The notes below the pieces were generated by a model, which made no database searches, had not been told where the DNA came from, and worked only from the letters and a program-made list of their open reading frames with translations. Below, one piece after another: positions 8,713 through 17,334 of a stretch of 64,000 nt of DNA (position 1 is its first letter; each line of letters opens with the position of its first letter). A program made the translations under genes and the position numbers. The stretch is from positions 1 through 64,000 of the forward strand of contig JAGATY010000084.1 of assembly GCA_017621035.1 (NCBI GenBank), given 5' to 3'. The DNA is from Bacteroides sp. (GTDB lineage: Bacteria > Bacteroidota > Bacteroidia > Bacteroidales > Bacteroidaceae).

Positions 8713-8790
8713 ACAAGTTAACAAGTAGACAAGAGGAACAAGAAATGATTCCTTTGGGAGGGAGCAATAGAGACTTCAGATTTTAGCCTT

Positions 8791-8859
8791 CACTTATGAT
8801 TGATGTCGGTCATCACTTAAGACCAACGCTAGTCATCACTTAAGACCAACATCGGTCGT
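8791..8859. repeat. 23-bp phased array, 3 units plus a partial one
   Basis: Units start at 8791, 8814 and 8837, and a partial unit follows at 8860. The second and third units begin CACTTAAGACCAAC and all end near GGTCAT or AGTCAT. This is the only array with a 23-bp rather than a 22-bp period. It sits between two convergent genes (GH25 and the PepSY-like protein). Confidence 0.85.
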
Positions 8860-8876
8860 CACTGATAATCGTTTTT

Positions 8877-9362
8877 TTATTCAAACAACCCGGGATAGAT
8901 TTCTGCACCGGTTTGGGTGGTGTTGAGCTCTTTTTGCAGAGTGCCGTCTGGAGAATAGAAGAGTTGGCACTCTTCGTCGGAGTTGTAGACTTCAACGGTA
9001 AAGACAAAGAGTGAAGGATGATGCGGAAAGGAGACTATGCGAATGTCACTCAGATGCATACCGCCAATCAGATACTGATGAAAAGATTCGGAGACGGCCG
9101 GTGGAATTTTGCTGAACGATTCAACGTCGGTTTCCGTCATTACCCATACTCCTTCGGGGGTGAACCAAACGTCCAACTCTGTGGAATCTTGTATGAACTT
9201 GGCAACATAGCAGCCTGCCATCTGATACCATTCTGTACGATTGGCGGTAGGATACATCTGTTTGAATGCTTTCTCTACGACTTCAGGGAGATTGGAAGCA
9301 GAGAGGGTTATCGATAATGATAGTAGCAAACTCATCAGGAGGTGCTGTAGAAAGGGCTTCAT
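8877..9362 (-). CDS. PepSY-like (BLIP-like fold) secreted protein
   Basis: This 161-residue exported protein starts at an internal Met that gives a clean signal peptide (MKPFLQHLLMSLLLSLSITL, then SASN). The mature part contains two PepSY-like repeats, recognisable from AFKQMYP..RTEWYQ..YVAKFIQDS..DVWFTPEGVWV near 35-85 and a second, more diverged copy. Such small periplasmic proteins are common in Bacteroides, often near two-component systems, and their role is unknown. The gene runs divergently from the HlyD efflux operon, sharing the 264-bp region that contains the sigma-54-like promoter. The in-frame upstream extension to 9437 lacks a signal sequence and was rejected. Confidence 0.8.
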   Translation of the reverse strand: MKPFLQHLLMSLLLSLSITLSASNLPEVVEKAFKQMYPTANRTEWYQMAGCYVAKFIQDSTELDVWFTPEGVWVMTETDVESFSKIPPAVSESFHQYLIGGMHLSDIRIVSFPHHPSLFVFTVEVYNSDEECQLFYSPDGTLQKELNTTQTGAEIYPGLFE

Positions 9363-9451
9363 ATGTTGAGGTTTAGGTTCATTTCTTATAACAAACTTCC
9401 TTTCGTTTTGTTGCTTGGTATGATTGAAATTGGTCATTTGATTGTCCGAAA

Positions 9452-9480
9452 ACGAATCTTAGTGTCCGTTTTCGGACACT
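9452..9480. promoter_or_regulatory. Overlapping palindromes, candidate activator or operator site
   Basis: AGTGTCCG-TTTT-CGGACACT (9461-9480) is a perfect 8-bp inverted repeat. A second inverted repeat, GTCCGAAAACG / CGTTTTCGGAC with 11 of 11 matches, uses part of the same sequence. Together they give three GTCCG half-sites about 75 bp before the start predicted by the sigma-54-like promoter, the usual place for an NtrC-family enhancer. Confidence 0.65.
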
Positions 9481-9501
9481 TTAATATTATTGCTATCTTT
9501 G
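9470..9501 (+). promoter_or_regulatory. Candidate primary-sigma promoter of the efflux operon
   Basis: TTTC at 9470-9473, a 20-bp spacer and a perfect TATCTTTG at 9494-9501 form an alternative promoter. Its -33 region overlaps the palindromes, so a regulator bound there would block it. Confidence 0.45.
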
Positions 9502-9521
9502 ATTATCAGTACTTTATCTGT

Positions 9522-9539
9522 TTGGCACGTGTTTTGCGA
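9522..9539 (+). promoter_or_regulatory. Sigma-54-type (-24/-12) promoter
   Basis: TTGGCACGTGTTTTGCGA has the invariant GG (9524-9525) and GC (9536-9537) separated by exactly 10 bp, matching the RpoN consensus TTGGCACG-N4-TTGC. It lies 88 bp before the HlyD gene. A second TTGGCACG occurs at 9558-9565 without a matching GC element. Confidence 0.7.
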
Positions 9540-9626
9540 TACTATAAGCGATGTGTGTTGGCACGTTCGTTTTTGTAGCGATGTACAACAGACAGCTTAG
9601 TAAATCAGTAACATAAAACAGAGACT

Positions 9627-10874
9627 ATGGATAGAGAAATTCCGAAAGATGTATTAAAGAAAGAACGTAACAAAAAGATTCTTCGTTACGCACTTGTAGC
9701 AACCGCCGGCATTGTTTTGGTGTCGGTACTCCTTTCTGCCATGCGGACGGGGATAAAAGAGAAAGAAGTTGTCTTCTCAACCGTCGATACCGGCACCATC
9801 GAGGTTAGTGTCAGTGCCAGCGGAAAGGTGGTTCCGGCCTTTGAAGAGATTATCAATTCACCCATCAACACCCGAATTGTAGAGGTATATAAGAAAGGTG
9901 GCGATAGTGTTGATGTAGGAACTCCCTTGCTGAAGTTAGATTTGCAGAGCACCGAAACCGAGTACAAGAAGCTGCTTGATGAGGAACAAATGAGAAGCTA
10001 CAAGCTGGCACAATTGCGAGCCAACAATAAAACGAAGCTCAATAGCTTGGCCATGCAGGTAAAGGTGAAAGCAATGGAACTGAACCGAATGCAAGTGGAA
10101 CTTCGCAATGAACGCTATCTTGATAGCCTGGGTAGCGGAACTACCGACAAAGTTCGTCAGGCCGAATACAGCTATAACGTGGCACAACTGGAGTACGAGC
10201 AACTTCAACAACAATATAGCAATGAGAAAGAGGTGCTCGATGCTGAGTATAAAGTGCAAGAGTTGGACTTCAGTATCTTCCGCAAAGGCTTAGCCGAGAT
10301 GAAACGCACATTGGACGATGCCCAGGTACGTTCACCCAGAAAGGCTATTCTTACGTACATCAACAATCAGATTGGTGCACAAGTAGGGCAGGGAAGCCAG
10401 ATTGCCGTCATCAGCGATTTGAGCCACTTCAAAGTAGAGGCCGAGATAGCTGATACCTATGGCGAACGAGTAGCAGCTGGAGGAAGAGCGTTGGTAAAGA
10501 TAGGTAATGAAAAGCTGGAAGGTAGCATCAGTAGCGTAACGCCTCTCTCCAAAAACGGAGTAATAGCTTTCAGTGTACAACTAACAGAAGATAATCATCG
10601 TCGTCTCCGCTCCGGTTTAAAGACCGACGTTTATGTGATGAATGCGGTCAAGGAAGACGTTATGCGCATTGCCAATGCCTCTTTTTACGTGGGTCGTGGT
10701 GAGTATGAGCTGTTTGTTCGCACCTCAGATAAGAAGGTGGAGAAACGAAAAGTGCAGCTTGGAGACTCAAACTTCGATTACATCGAGGTGATTAGTGGTT
10801 TGCAACCGGGCGATAAGGTGATTGTCAGTGACATGAGTCAATATAAAAACAAGAGTAAACTTACACTCGACTAA
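9627..10874 (+). CDS. HlyD/MacA-type periplasmic adaptor of an ABC efflux system
   Basis: This 415-residue membrane-fusion protein has an N-terminal inner-membrane anchor (about 21-41), a lipoyl-like half (about 55-110), a long coiled-coil hairpin (about 110-225), the second lipoyl half and a beta-barrel domain (about 250-320), and a membrane-proximal domain. It would connect the inner-membrane ABC permeases encoded next to it to a TolC-type outer-membrane channel, which is not encoded in this window. It is the first gene of the efflux operon behind the sigma-54-like promoter, and a 22-bp phased array separates it from the first permease. Confidence 0.9.
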   Translation: MDREIPKDVLKKERNKKILRYALVATAGIVLVSVLLSAMRTGIKEKEVVFSTVDTGTIEVSVSASGKVVPAFEEIINSPINTRIVEVYKKGGDSVDVGTPLLKLDLQSTETEYKKLLDEEQMRSYKLAQLRANNKTKLNSLAMQVKVKAMELNRMQVELRNERYLDSLGSGTTDKVRQAEYSYNVAQLEYEQLQQQYSNEKEVLDAEYKVQELDFSIFRKGLAEMKRTLDDAQVRSPRKAILTYINNQIGAQVGQGSQIAVISDLSHFKVEAEIADTYGERVAAGGRALVKIGNEKLEGSISSVTPLSKNGVIAFSVQLTEDNHRRLRSGLKTDVYVMNAVKEDVMRIANASFYVGRGEYELFVRTSDKKVEKRKVQLGDSNFDYIEVISGLQPGDKVIVSDMSQYKNKSKLTLD

Positions 10875-10930
10875 CCTCATACGAAGCGAAGTCTCCCCGT
10901 TTTGATGAGTAATCATCCGGAGTTTTATCC

Positions 10931-10996
10931 GATAAAACGATGCTTTCCTCTTGATAAAACGGCCTTTTCTTCTTGACAAAACGACGTTTTCCGTCT
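10931..10996. repeat. 22-bp phased array, 3 units
   Basis: Units start at 10931, 10953 and 10975, each beginning GATAAAACG or GACAAAACG and containing a CGxxxTTTTC half. The last unit holds the palindrome AAAACGACGTTTT. A diverged fourth unit may precede at 10909. The array lies inside the efflux operon, between the adaptor and the first permease. Confidence 0.88.
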
Positions 10997-11056
10997 GATG
11001 AATGGAAATGTACTCTTTTGAAACAAACGTATATACAATCTATAAAGCAGAAACAT

Positions 11057-12361
11057 ATGATTAAAGTCTATCTAAAACAAGCCCTGACTCTGATGAAACA
11101 ACATCGCTTATTTAGTGGTATTTATATACTAGGAACGGGGCTTTCCATTGCATTGGTGATGACGCTTTTCATCATCTTCTACGTGAAGTTTGCGCCCATT
11201 TACCCCGAATACAATCGAAATCGGATACTTGTACTGAAGGACGTAAAGCGGGTAAGCAAGCAAAACGAAGGTAACTGGAGCCTGAATAGTGGAGCCAGTT
11301 GGTACGTAGTAAAGGAGTTGATGGCCAATCTGCAACATTGCGAGGCACTGGCAGCAGCTAACTTGGATGAGTGGAACGATTATCGCATCTCCTTACCCGA
11401 TGGAGGCAATCTTAAAGTTGCGGCCAACTTCACTAATAGTGACTTTTGGCGGGTATTCAACTTCAATTATGTGGAAGGTCATCCTTACACTTCCGAACAA
11501 ATTGAGGCCAAGGAACCGGTAGCTGTACTCAGTGCCTCCCTCTCCAAACGCCTTTTTGCCACTACTGCTACGGTGGGACGCAAATTCTTTTTCAACGGCA
11601 AGGAGTTTACGGTATGCGGAGTGGTGGAAGATGTCTCCAATGCTACCCCCGAGACCGTTGGCGATTTGTGGGTACCTCTAACCCATAGCAGTTGGATAAC
11701 AAGAGAATACGATTCCGACAACCTGATGGGTAGCCTCCACCTTTTCTTTCTGGCACCTTCTGCATCAGACAAAGAAGCACTCAGAAACGAGATATTGGAG
11801 GTCATCCATAAGTACAACCAGCAGAATGAACACTATGTACACGACGTCTTCGAACAACCGGATGAGTATTGGCTCAGTACCTTCCGCTCAGGTTTTGTCG
11901 ATGCTCAAGTAACTCCTTGGAATGTATTAAAGAGTCATCTAATCACCCTTTTGGCCTTCTTGATTATACCTGCTTTGAATCTTAGTGGTATGATTAGTAG
12001 TCGAATGGACAGCCGAATGGCTGAGATAGGTGTACGCAAAGCCTATGGAGCTACCGACAGAAGTCTGGTTAGTCAGGTGCTTTGGGAGAATCTGTTACTT
12101 ACTTGCATCGGTGGATTAGTGGGCTTGTTGCTCTCTTATCTGATTGTTCTGATGGCCAGCGATTGGATTCTGACGCTCTTCGATGCCTTTATCATGTTCC
12201 CCGGAAAGGAATATAAGCTGACGTTTGAAATGCTTTTCAATCCTGTAGTCTTCACGTCCGCCCTTCTGTTCTGCGTGATACTGAACCTCTTTTCCGCTCT
12301 GATACCTACCGTATGGGCGTTGCGTAGGAGCATTATCAGTGCCATTCACGCCAAGAGATAA
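11057..12361 (+). CDS. MacB/FtsX-type ABC permease, copy A
   Basis: This 434-residue permease has one N-terminal membrane segment (about 21-43), a periplasmic MacB-PCD domain (about 45-290) and three C-terminal membrane segments. The cytoplasmic loop motif EIGVRKAYGAT, typical of FtsX permeases, lies after the second segment. It works with the shared ATPase downstream in MacB-like mechanotransmission or export. It is closest in layout to the permease at 14565 (both have an ENL-LT stretch after the GVRKAxGAT loop). The start at ATG 11057 was chosen because the upstream extension is basic repeat-derived sequence. Confidence 0.88.
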   Translation: MIKVYLKQALTLMKQHRLFSGIYILGTGLSIALVMTLFIIFYVKFAPIYPEYNRNRILVLKDVKRVSKQNEGNWSLNSGASWYVVKELMANLQHCEALAAANLDEWNDYRISLPDGGNLKVAANFTNSDFWRVFNFNYVEGHPYTSEQIEAKEPVAVLSASLSKRLFATTATVGRKFFFNGKEFTVCGVVEDVSNATPETVGDLWVPLTHSSWITREYDSDNLMGSLHLFFLAPSASDKEALRNEILEVIHKYNQQNEHYVHDVFEQPDEYWLSTFRSGFVDAQVTPWNVLKSHLITLLAFLIIPALNLSGMISSRMDSRMAEIGVRKAYGATDRSLVSQVLWENLLLTCIGGLVGLLLSYLIVLMASDWILTLFDAFIMFPGKEYKLTFEMLFNPVVFTSALLFCVILNLFSALIPTVWALRRSIISAIHAKR

Positions 12362-12401
12362 CAACCTTTACTTACTGAACTCTTAAAACTAACGATGCTT
12401 T

Positions 12402-13715
12402 ATGCTTAAAACAATATTACATCAATTGTTGAATCAACGTCGTATGAACGGCTGGATATTCTTTGAACTCCTATTAGTCAGCCTCTTTTTGTGGATGGTT
12501 ATCGACCCCATCTGTGTACTGAAGTCGGTGCAAAACATGCCGCACGGGTACGAATCAGAGGGTCGATACGTTGTCCGTTTGCAGACATTGGATGCTACAT
12601 ATGCAGCATTCAACCCCGAATATGAGGACGATTCCTTGCGCGTGAACTATTACGAACACATAGCCCGTTTGTTGCGCGACCTGCCGGAAGTTGATAGTTA
12701 TGCCGTTTCTGTACAGCTCAGCTTCCCCGGTAGTGGTAATTGGAGTGGGGGAACGCTTTATGGTGATACCCTTGCCGTTAAGGGAGATAAGTTTGTGCAT
12801 GGTCAGTGGTATGCCTTTGTAGACTTTGAAGGAAGTGACCCTCTCAAGACTTACGGCTTCCGCGATGCTGCCACGGGTACCTATTTGCAGAAACCTGCAG
12901 ATACCCGCAACAAGCTTTTCCTCTCCGAAAACTATGCACAGGCACTCTGTGGAACCGCTCAAGCCACCGGTAAGTATGTCTACATGGGCGATCAATCCAA
13001 GCACGAAGTGGCCGGTGTATTTGCCAATTACAAGCACTTTGAACAAACGGAGTACTATCCTCTATACATCCAGTTTGAGCAAGAAATCAAAGCTTCACCC
13101 TACATGGTTTGGCGCTATCCCTTCATTCTGAAGCTGAAAGAGGGAGTAGATGCCACTGCTTTTGAGCAACGATTCCTGAAAGAGGTGGCTCCTTTGTTGA
13201 GCATGGGCAACCTGCGTTTCGCATCTTTGAAGAGTTTTGATAGTTACGTGGAGGACAATAAAGAGATGTCCGGCACCAACAATCTCTTTCGTTTGAAGTA
13301 TGCACTTACGGGTTTTGCCGTACTTTGTATCTTCTTAGGCATGCTGGGAACCTTTTGGATACGCAGTAATGCTCGCAGACAAGAGATTGGAGTGATGAGA
13401 AGTATGGGCGCCTCCCGCCAAACAATCACCCTCCAGTTCTTGTTGGAGGCCGGATTGTTGGTTACACTTGCCTTCCTTTGTGCACTGGTTTTCATCCTGA
13501 TTTATGGCCATTTGGAGGGCTTTACACCTGTTCCTTCGGCAGGTAACCATCCGTTGAGAGACCCGGACTTCTGGGCAAACAACTTTACCGGTCACTTCTT
13601 TGTGGTGAGTATGGTTGCATACATCATTCTCTTGGTTACTTCGTTGTTGGGCACTTATATCCCTGTTCGCAGGGCTGCCAATGTACTTCCGGCCGATGCA
13701 CTTCGTGACGAGTAA
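12402..13715 (+). CDS. MacB/FtsX-type ABC permease, copy B
   Basis: This 437-residue permease has a first membrane segment at about 18-38, a large periplasmic domain and three C-terminal membrane segments beginning near residue 300. The loop motif QEIGVMRSMGASR follows TFWIRSNARR. It pairs with the permease at 15857, which has the equivalent TFWFRTQQRTEELAIR stretch, whereas the 11057 gene pairs with 14565. The locus therefore looks like an A-B, ATPase, A'-B' duplication. It follows the previous gene by 40 bp. Confidence 0.88.
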   Translation: MLKTILHQLLNQRRMNGWIFFELLLVSLFLWMVIDPICVLKSVQNMPHGYESEGRYVVRLQTLDATYAAFNPEYEDDSLRVNYYEHIARLLRDLPEVDSYAVSVQLSFPGSGNWSGGTLYGDTLAVKGDKFVHGQWYAFVDFEGSDPLKTYGFRDAATGTYLQKPADTRNKLFLSENYAQALCGTAQATGKYVYMGDQSKHEVAGVFANYKHFEQTEYYPLYIQFEQEIKASPYMVWRYPFILKLKEGVDATAFEQRFLKEVAPLLSMGNLRFASLKSFDSYVEDNKEMSGTNNLFRLKYALTGFAVLCIFLGMLGTFWIRSNARRQEIGVMRSMGASRQTITLQFLLEAGLLVTLAFLCALVFILIYGHLEGFTPVPSAGNHPLRDPDFWANNFTGHFFVVSMVAYIILLVTSLLGTYIPVRRAANVLPADALRDE

Positions 13716-13784
13716 TCCTCAATATTCAATATTCAAAAATCAAACATCAGAAATATTTAATTCATTATTTAAAAATAAGTTAGT

Positions 13785-14468
13785 ATGGAAACAAAAGAAA
13801 CTATGATTAAGCTGACAGGTATCAATAAGATTTATCGTACCAATGAGATTGAAACACAGGCACTGGAGAATGTGAACCTGGAGGTGAAGAAGGGTGAATT
13901 TCTCAGTATCATGGGACCTTCAGGCTGCGGAAAGTCAACGTTGCTCAATATCATGGGCTTGTTAGATACACCCACCAGTGGCACAATAGAGGTTGCCGGC
14001 ACCAATGTTACCGGAATGAAGGACAAGGAACTGGCTGCTTTCCGCAACAAGAACTTGGGCTTTGTCTTCCAGAGCTTCCACCTTATCAACTCTCTGAATG
14101 TGATCGACAATGTGGAACTTCCCTTACTTTACCGTAAGATGGCTGCAAAAGAACGTCGTGAACTTGCTGAGGAGGTGCTGCATAAAGTTGGATTGGGCCA
14201 TCGTATGCGTCACATGCCTACCCAACTAAGTGGCGGTCAATGCCAGCGTGTAGCTATTGCTCGTGCTATTATTGGTAATCCCGAAATCATTCTTGCGGAC
14301 GAACCAACCGGTAACTTGGACTCAAAAATGGGTGCCGAAGTCATGGAATTGTTGCAGCAACTTAACCACGAAGATGGTCGCACCATTGTAATGGTAACCC
14401 ACAATGACTCGCAGGCGCAACAGACAACTCGTGTAGTTAAGTTCTTCGACGGGCGACAGATAGGGTAA
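13785..14468 (+). CDS. ABC transporter ATP-binding protein (MacB/LolD type)
   Basis: This 227-residue ATPase is the only nucleotide-binding subunit in the locus and probably energises all four permeases. It shows Walker A GPSGCGKST (44-52), Q-loop FVFQSFHL near 93-100, the signature LSGGQCQR (148-155), Walker B IILADEP (168-174) with GNLDS, and the switch His in MVTHN. It belongs to the MacB/LolD-type ATPases that act without transport through a membrane channel. ATG 13785 was kept; ATG 13803 (MIKLTG) is a possible alternative. Confidence 0.93.
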   Translation: METKETMIKLTGINKIYRTNEIETQALENVNLEVKKGEFLSIMGPSGCGKSTLLNIMGLLDTPTSGTIEVAGTNVTGMKDKELAAFRNKNLGFVFQSFHLINSLNVIDNVELPLLYRKMAAKERRELAEEVLHKVGLGHRMRHMPTQLSGGQCQRVAIARAIIGNPEIILADEPTGNLDSKMGAEVMELLQQLNHEDGRTIVMVTHNDSQAQQTTRVVKFFDGRQIG

Positions 14469-14506
14469 TAAGCAATTGACAATTGATAATTGATAATTGA
14501 CAATTG

Positions 14507-14550
14507 GGCTATTTACTATTTACGATTTGGCTATTTACAATTTACGATTG
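14507..14550. repeat. Two direct 22-bp units beside an ATTGATAATTG run
   Basis: Two 22-bp units beginning GGCTATTTAC (14507 and 14529) follow a short tandem of GACAATTGATAATTG words at 14473-14506. It lies inside the efflux operon, between the ATPase and permease A'. It may be a short member of the 22-bp array class. Confidence 0.5.
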
Positions 14551-14564
14551 ATGTTTAATCGCTT

Positions 14565-15851
14565 ATGAAAAGATATATTCAAACCGCTATTTACCAGCTT
14601 CGCAATCAGCCATTACTGAGCGCTATTACCATACTTGGTACGGCCTTGGCCATATGCTTGATAATGGTAATCTTGATTATCTATCAGGCAAAGACGGCTG
14701 ATTATGTTCCGGAAGTCAATCGCTCACGTAGTTTGTATGTGAAGTGGGTACGTTATTTGGTGGATAAAGAGAAGAACTGGGCCAGTCATTCGCGTGCCTC
14801 ACTCTGGTTAGCAAAGGAGGTTTTCTACAACTTGAAGACTCCCGAGGCTGTAACAGCATACTATCTGGCTGGGGATGTACAGGTAGGAGTAACCGGTCTT
14901 GCCGATGAAGAGGTCACTTCTTTGTTACTGACCGATGCAGCCTTCTGGAAGGTTTATCAGTTCCGATTCCTGGCCGGCAAACCATATTCAGAGGCCGAAC
15001 ATCAGAGCGGCATCAAGTCGGCAGTGGTTGCCGAACGAGTGGCACGCCGACTTTATGGCAGTGCTGAAGTAGCCATCGGTAAGACGGTGTCCATCAATTT
15101 TGCCGACTACACCATCTGTGGAGTGGTGGAAGATGTGAATAAGTTTTGCGAACTATCCTATGCAGAGGTGTGGGCACCCTACAATTCAAACGGTGTTGCT
15201 ACAGGCTCGCATGAGTCGGGTAACGGTCAATGCACCGGTAACTATAACATCGTGATGCTGGCAAAGAGCAGTGCCGACTTCGACGATATTCGTGCGGAAG
15301 TAGACAAAGGAGTGAATTCGGTCAACACAATGTTGGCTCCTCACAACAGCGAACTGCAACTGATGGGACAACCCGACGATTTCAAGACACAGCTTGCGCG
15401 CATCTATGCCAACCAGTATGACAATCTTAAAGGCGACTTCTATAAGTATCTCATCATGATTGGAATCATTCTGCTGGTTCCCGCCATCAATCTGAGCGGC
15501 CTTACAAATACACGCATGCGTAGACGATTGGAGGAACTTGGCTTGCGAAAGGCTTTTGGTGCAACCTCCAATAGCTTGATGTGGCAGGTGCTGAATGAGA
15601 ATCTTGTGCTGACCGTGATAGGAGGCATCTGTGGCTTGGCTTTGGCCTATGCTGCCATTTGGTTGTTGGGCGACTGGCTTTTGCAAACAACAGACAGTGC
15701 CGTGGCCAGTATGAACGTGGCCATGATATCGCCGGTTGTCTTCTTCATTGCTTTTGCATTCTGCCTTCTGCTTAATATGTTGTCGGCTTATTTGCCTGCT
15801 TGGAGGGTAGCTCACATGCCGATTATAACCTCGTTGAATCAAAAACTCTGA
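14565..15851 (+). CDS. MacB/FtsX-type ABC permease, copy A'
   Basis: This 428-residue permease has the same plan as the 11057 gene: an N-terminal membrane segment (about 17-39), a periplasmic MacB-PCD domain, then three C-terminal membrane segments with the loop RRRLEELGLRKAFGATSNSL. It contains the same NISG/NLSGL and NEN-LT landmarks as copy A. It is co-transcribed with the ATPase upstream and with permease B', whose start follows by 5 bp. Confidence 0.88.
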   Translation: MKRYIQTAIYQLRNQPLLSAITILGTALAICLIMVILIIYQAKTADYVPEVNRSRSLYVKWVRYLVDKEKNWASHSRASLWLAKEVFYNLKTPEAVTAYYLAGDVQVGVTGLADEEVTSLLLTDAAFWKVYQFRFLAGKPYSEAEHQSGIKSAVVAERVARRLYGSAEVAIGKTVSINFADYTICGVVEDVNKFCELSYAEVWAPYNSNGVATGSHESGNGQCTGNYNIVMLAKSSADFDDIRAEVDKGVNSVNTMLAPHNSELQLMGQPDDFKTQLARIYANQYDNLKGDFYKYLIMIGIILLVPAINLSGLTNTRMRRRLEELGLRKAFGATSNSLMWQVLNENLVLTVIGGICGLALAYAAIWLLGDWLLQTTDSAVASMNVAMISPVVFFIAFAFCLLLNMLSAYLPAWRVAHMPIITSLNQKL

Positions 15852-15856
15852 CCGTT

Positions 15857-17146
15857 ATGTTGAAACAGATATTTACCATTATCCGAAACAACCTTCGCAG
15901 TAATCTGCTACTTATGGCAGGCATGTTTGTTATTTCAGCCTCCCTATGGTATGCAGTGGACTATGTTTACTCTGTAGCCGACAATCTGAGAAAGCCACTG
16001 GGATTTGATTGGGAACACGTCTACTACCTGCAAGTGGGCGTACTTCCGCAGGAGAGTAACCAATGGGACGATACCGAGAAATCGGCCGAGGAGCAGACTT
16101 CAGAGTATTATACCTTTCTCGACCGTGTACGCAAGCATCCGGCTGTTGAGAACTTGTGCGTCACGAGGTTGCACTATCACTACGTCTGGAAGAACTCTAA
16201 TATGGCCATCTATCGCGACTCACTGGGTACCGGAACGCTTTTTCGCGGTGTGACGCCCGAATACTTCTCCGTCTTCCGTGTGAAGGGATCAGACGGAACT
16301 TCGCCTGAACAGTTGGCCGAAAAGCTGCAATGGAATGATTACATCCTGTCGGAAGATGCCGCAGACTACTTACTGAACGGTAAGAAGATGGGAACATCTG
16401 AAGCTCGGAATCCCTCAGAACTGGTGGGAGAGTACATCACATTGGATAAGCGTGACGGAGATTCGGTTCGCGTGGCTGCTGTGTGCGAGATGCAGAAGTA
16501 CAATGAATATGGTGCTCCCCAACGAGCTGCATACTCCATTCTCAAATTCGCAGGTGGGGCAAATACCATGCGATACGCCTGGGCACCTTCATTCGACGTG
16601 TTTATTCGTGTGAAGCCGGAGGCAGACAATGCCGACTTTGTGCATGACTTCCGCCGAGAGATGAAGAACCAACTTCGGTTGGGCAACTACTATCTGGGCG
16701 ACATTAAGGCACTGAGTATCACACGTAACGAACATCTGGCGTCGTTCCGTAGCGACCTTTACTCATACTTCAGCATTGCCGGATTCTTTCTGGTGAATGC
16801 TTTCCTGGCTATCCTGGGCACCTTTTGGTTCCGCACGCAGCAACGGACGGAAGAACTTGCCATACGTCTTGTCGTAGGTGCCACTCCCGGAAGTCTCATG
16901 CAAATGCTGATGTTGGAGGGAATCATTCTCATCACACTTGCATACTTGCCGGCCATGGGGTTGGGTTATTACCTGGGCAATGCCGAGATGGTGGAGACCT
17001 GGCCTACAGACTGGAGCATGACGCGCTTTGGCATAAGCAGCCTTTTGACCTATCTTTTGCTGCTTGCCGTAACTCTCTTCAGCATCTGGTTCCCTGCCCG
17101 AAAGGCCATGAAGATTCAACCGGTGGAGGCGTTGCATGGGGAGTAA
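15857..17146 (+). CDS. MacB/FtsX-type ABC permease, copy B'
   Basis: This 429-residue permease is the last gene of the efflux operon and the probable paralogue of the 12402 gene. It has a first membrane segment at about 14-35, a periplasmic domain, and three C-terminal membrane segments with the loop RTEELAIRLVVGATPGSL. ATG 15857 gives a start equivalent to the other permeases; the longer frame overlaps permease A' and was rejected. A long inverted repeat follows at 17158. Confidence 0.88.
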   Translation: MLKQIFTIIRNNLRSNLLLMAGMFVISASLWYAVDYVYSVADNLRKPLGFDWEHVYYLQVGVLPQESNQWDDTEKSAEEQTSEYYTFLDRVRKHPAVENLCVTRLHYHYVWKNSNMAIYRDSLGTGTLFRGVTPEYFSVFRVKGSDGTSPEQLAEKLQWNDYILSEDAADYLLNGKKMGTSEARNPSELVGEYITLDKRDGDSVRVAAVCEMQKYNEYGAPQRAAYSILKFAGGANTMRYAWAPSFDVFIRVKPEADNADFVHDFRREMKNQLRLGNYYLGDIKALSITRNEHLASFRSDLYSYFSIAGFFLVNAFLAILGTFWFRTQQRTEELAIRLVVGATPGSLMQMLMLEGIILITLAYLPAMGLGYYLGNAEMVETWPTDWSMTRFGISSLLTYLLLLAVTLFSIWFPARKAMKIQPVEALHGE

Positions 17147-17157
17147 TGTGCTTGGGG

Positions 17158-17271
17158 AGTTGAAAGTGGAAAGATGAAAGATGAAAGTGGGGAGTGACTT
17201 TGTGGAAGGAAATCGGGTAACGGATTGCTTCTTCAGACTCACTTTCCACCTTCGTCTTTCAACTTTCAATC
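17158..17271. repeat. Long imperfect inverted repeat (GAAAGTTGATAG family)
   Basis: The left arm (TTGAAAGTGGAAAGATGAAA and similar words, 17158-17197) and right arm (ACTTTCCACCTTCGTCTTTC, 17237-17271) can pair around a unique 40-bp centre. It lies between the efflux operon and the LolC/E-like gene, where it could act as a transcript-end hairpin. Confidence 0.7.
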
Positions 17272-17302
17272 AGTCTTCTCTCTTTCTCCGAAAAATATTT
17301 CC

Positions 17303-17310
17303 TACATTTG
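17303..17310 (+). promoter_or_regulatory. -7 box of the LolC/E-like gene
   Basis: TACATTTG is a perfect -7 match 24 bp before ATG 17335. The -33 box is weak. It suggests that this gene is transcribed independently of the efflux operon. Confidence 0.5.
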
Positions 17311-17334
17311 CGCCCAATCCAATTGTAGCCATTC

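Noticed and set aside
9558..9576. Second sigma-54 promoter (TTGGCACG at 9558)
   Set aside because: The required GC at the -12 position is missing; the sequence there is T-rich only.
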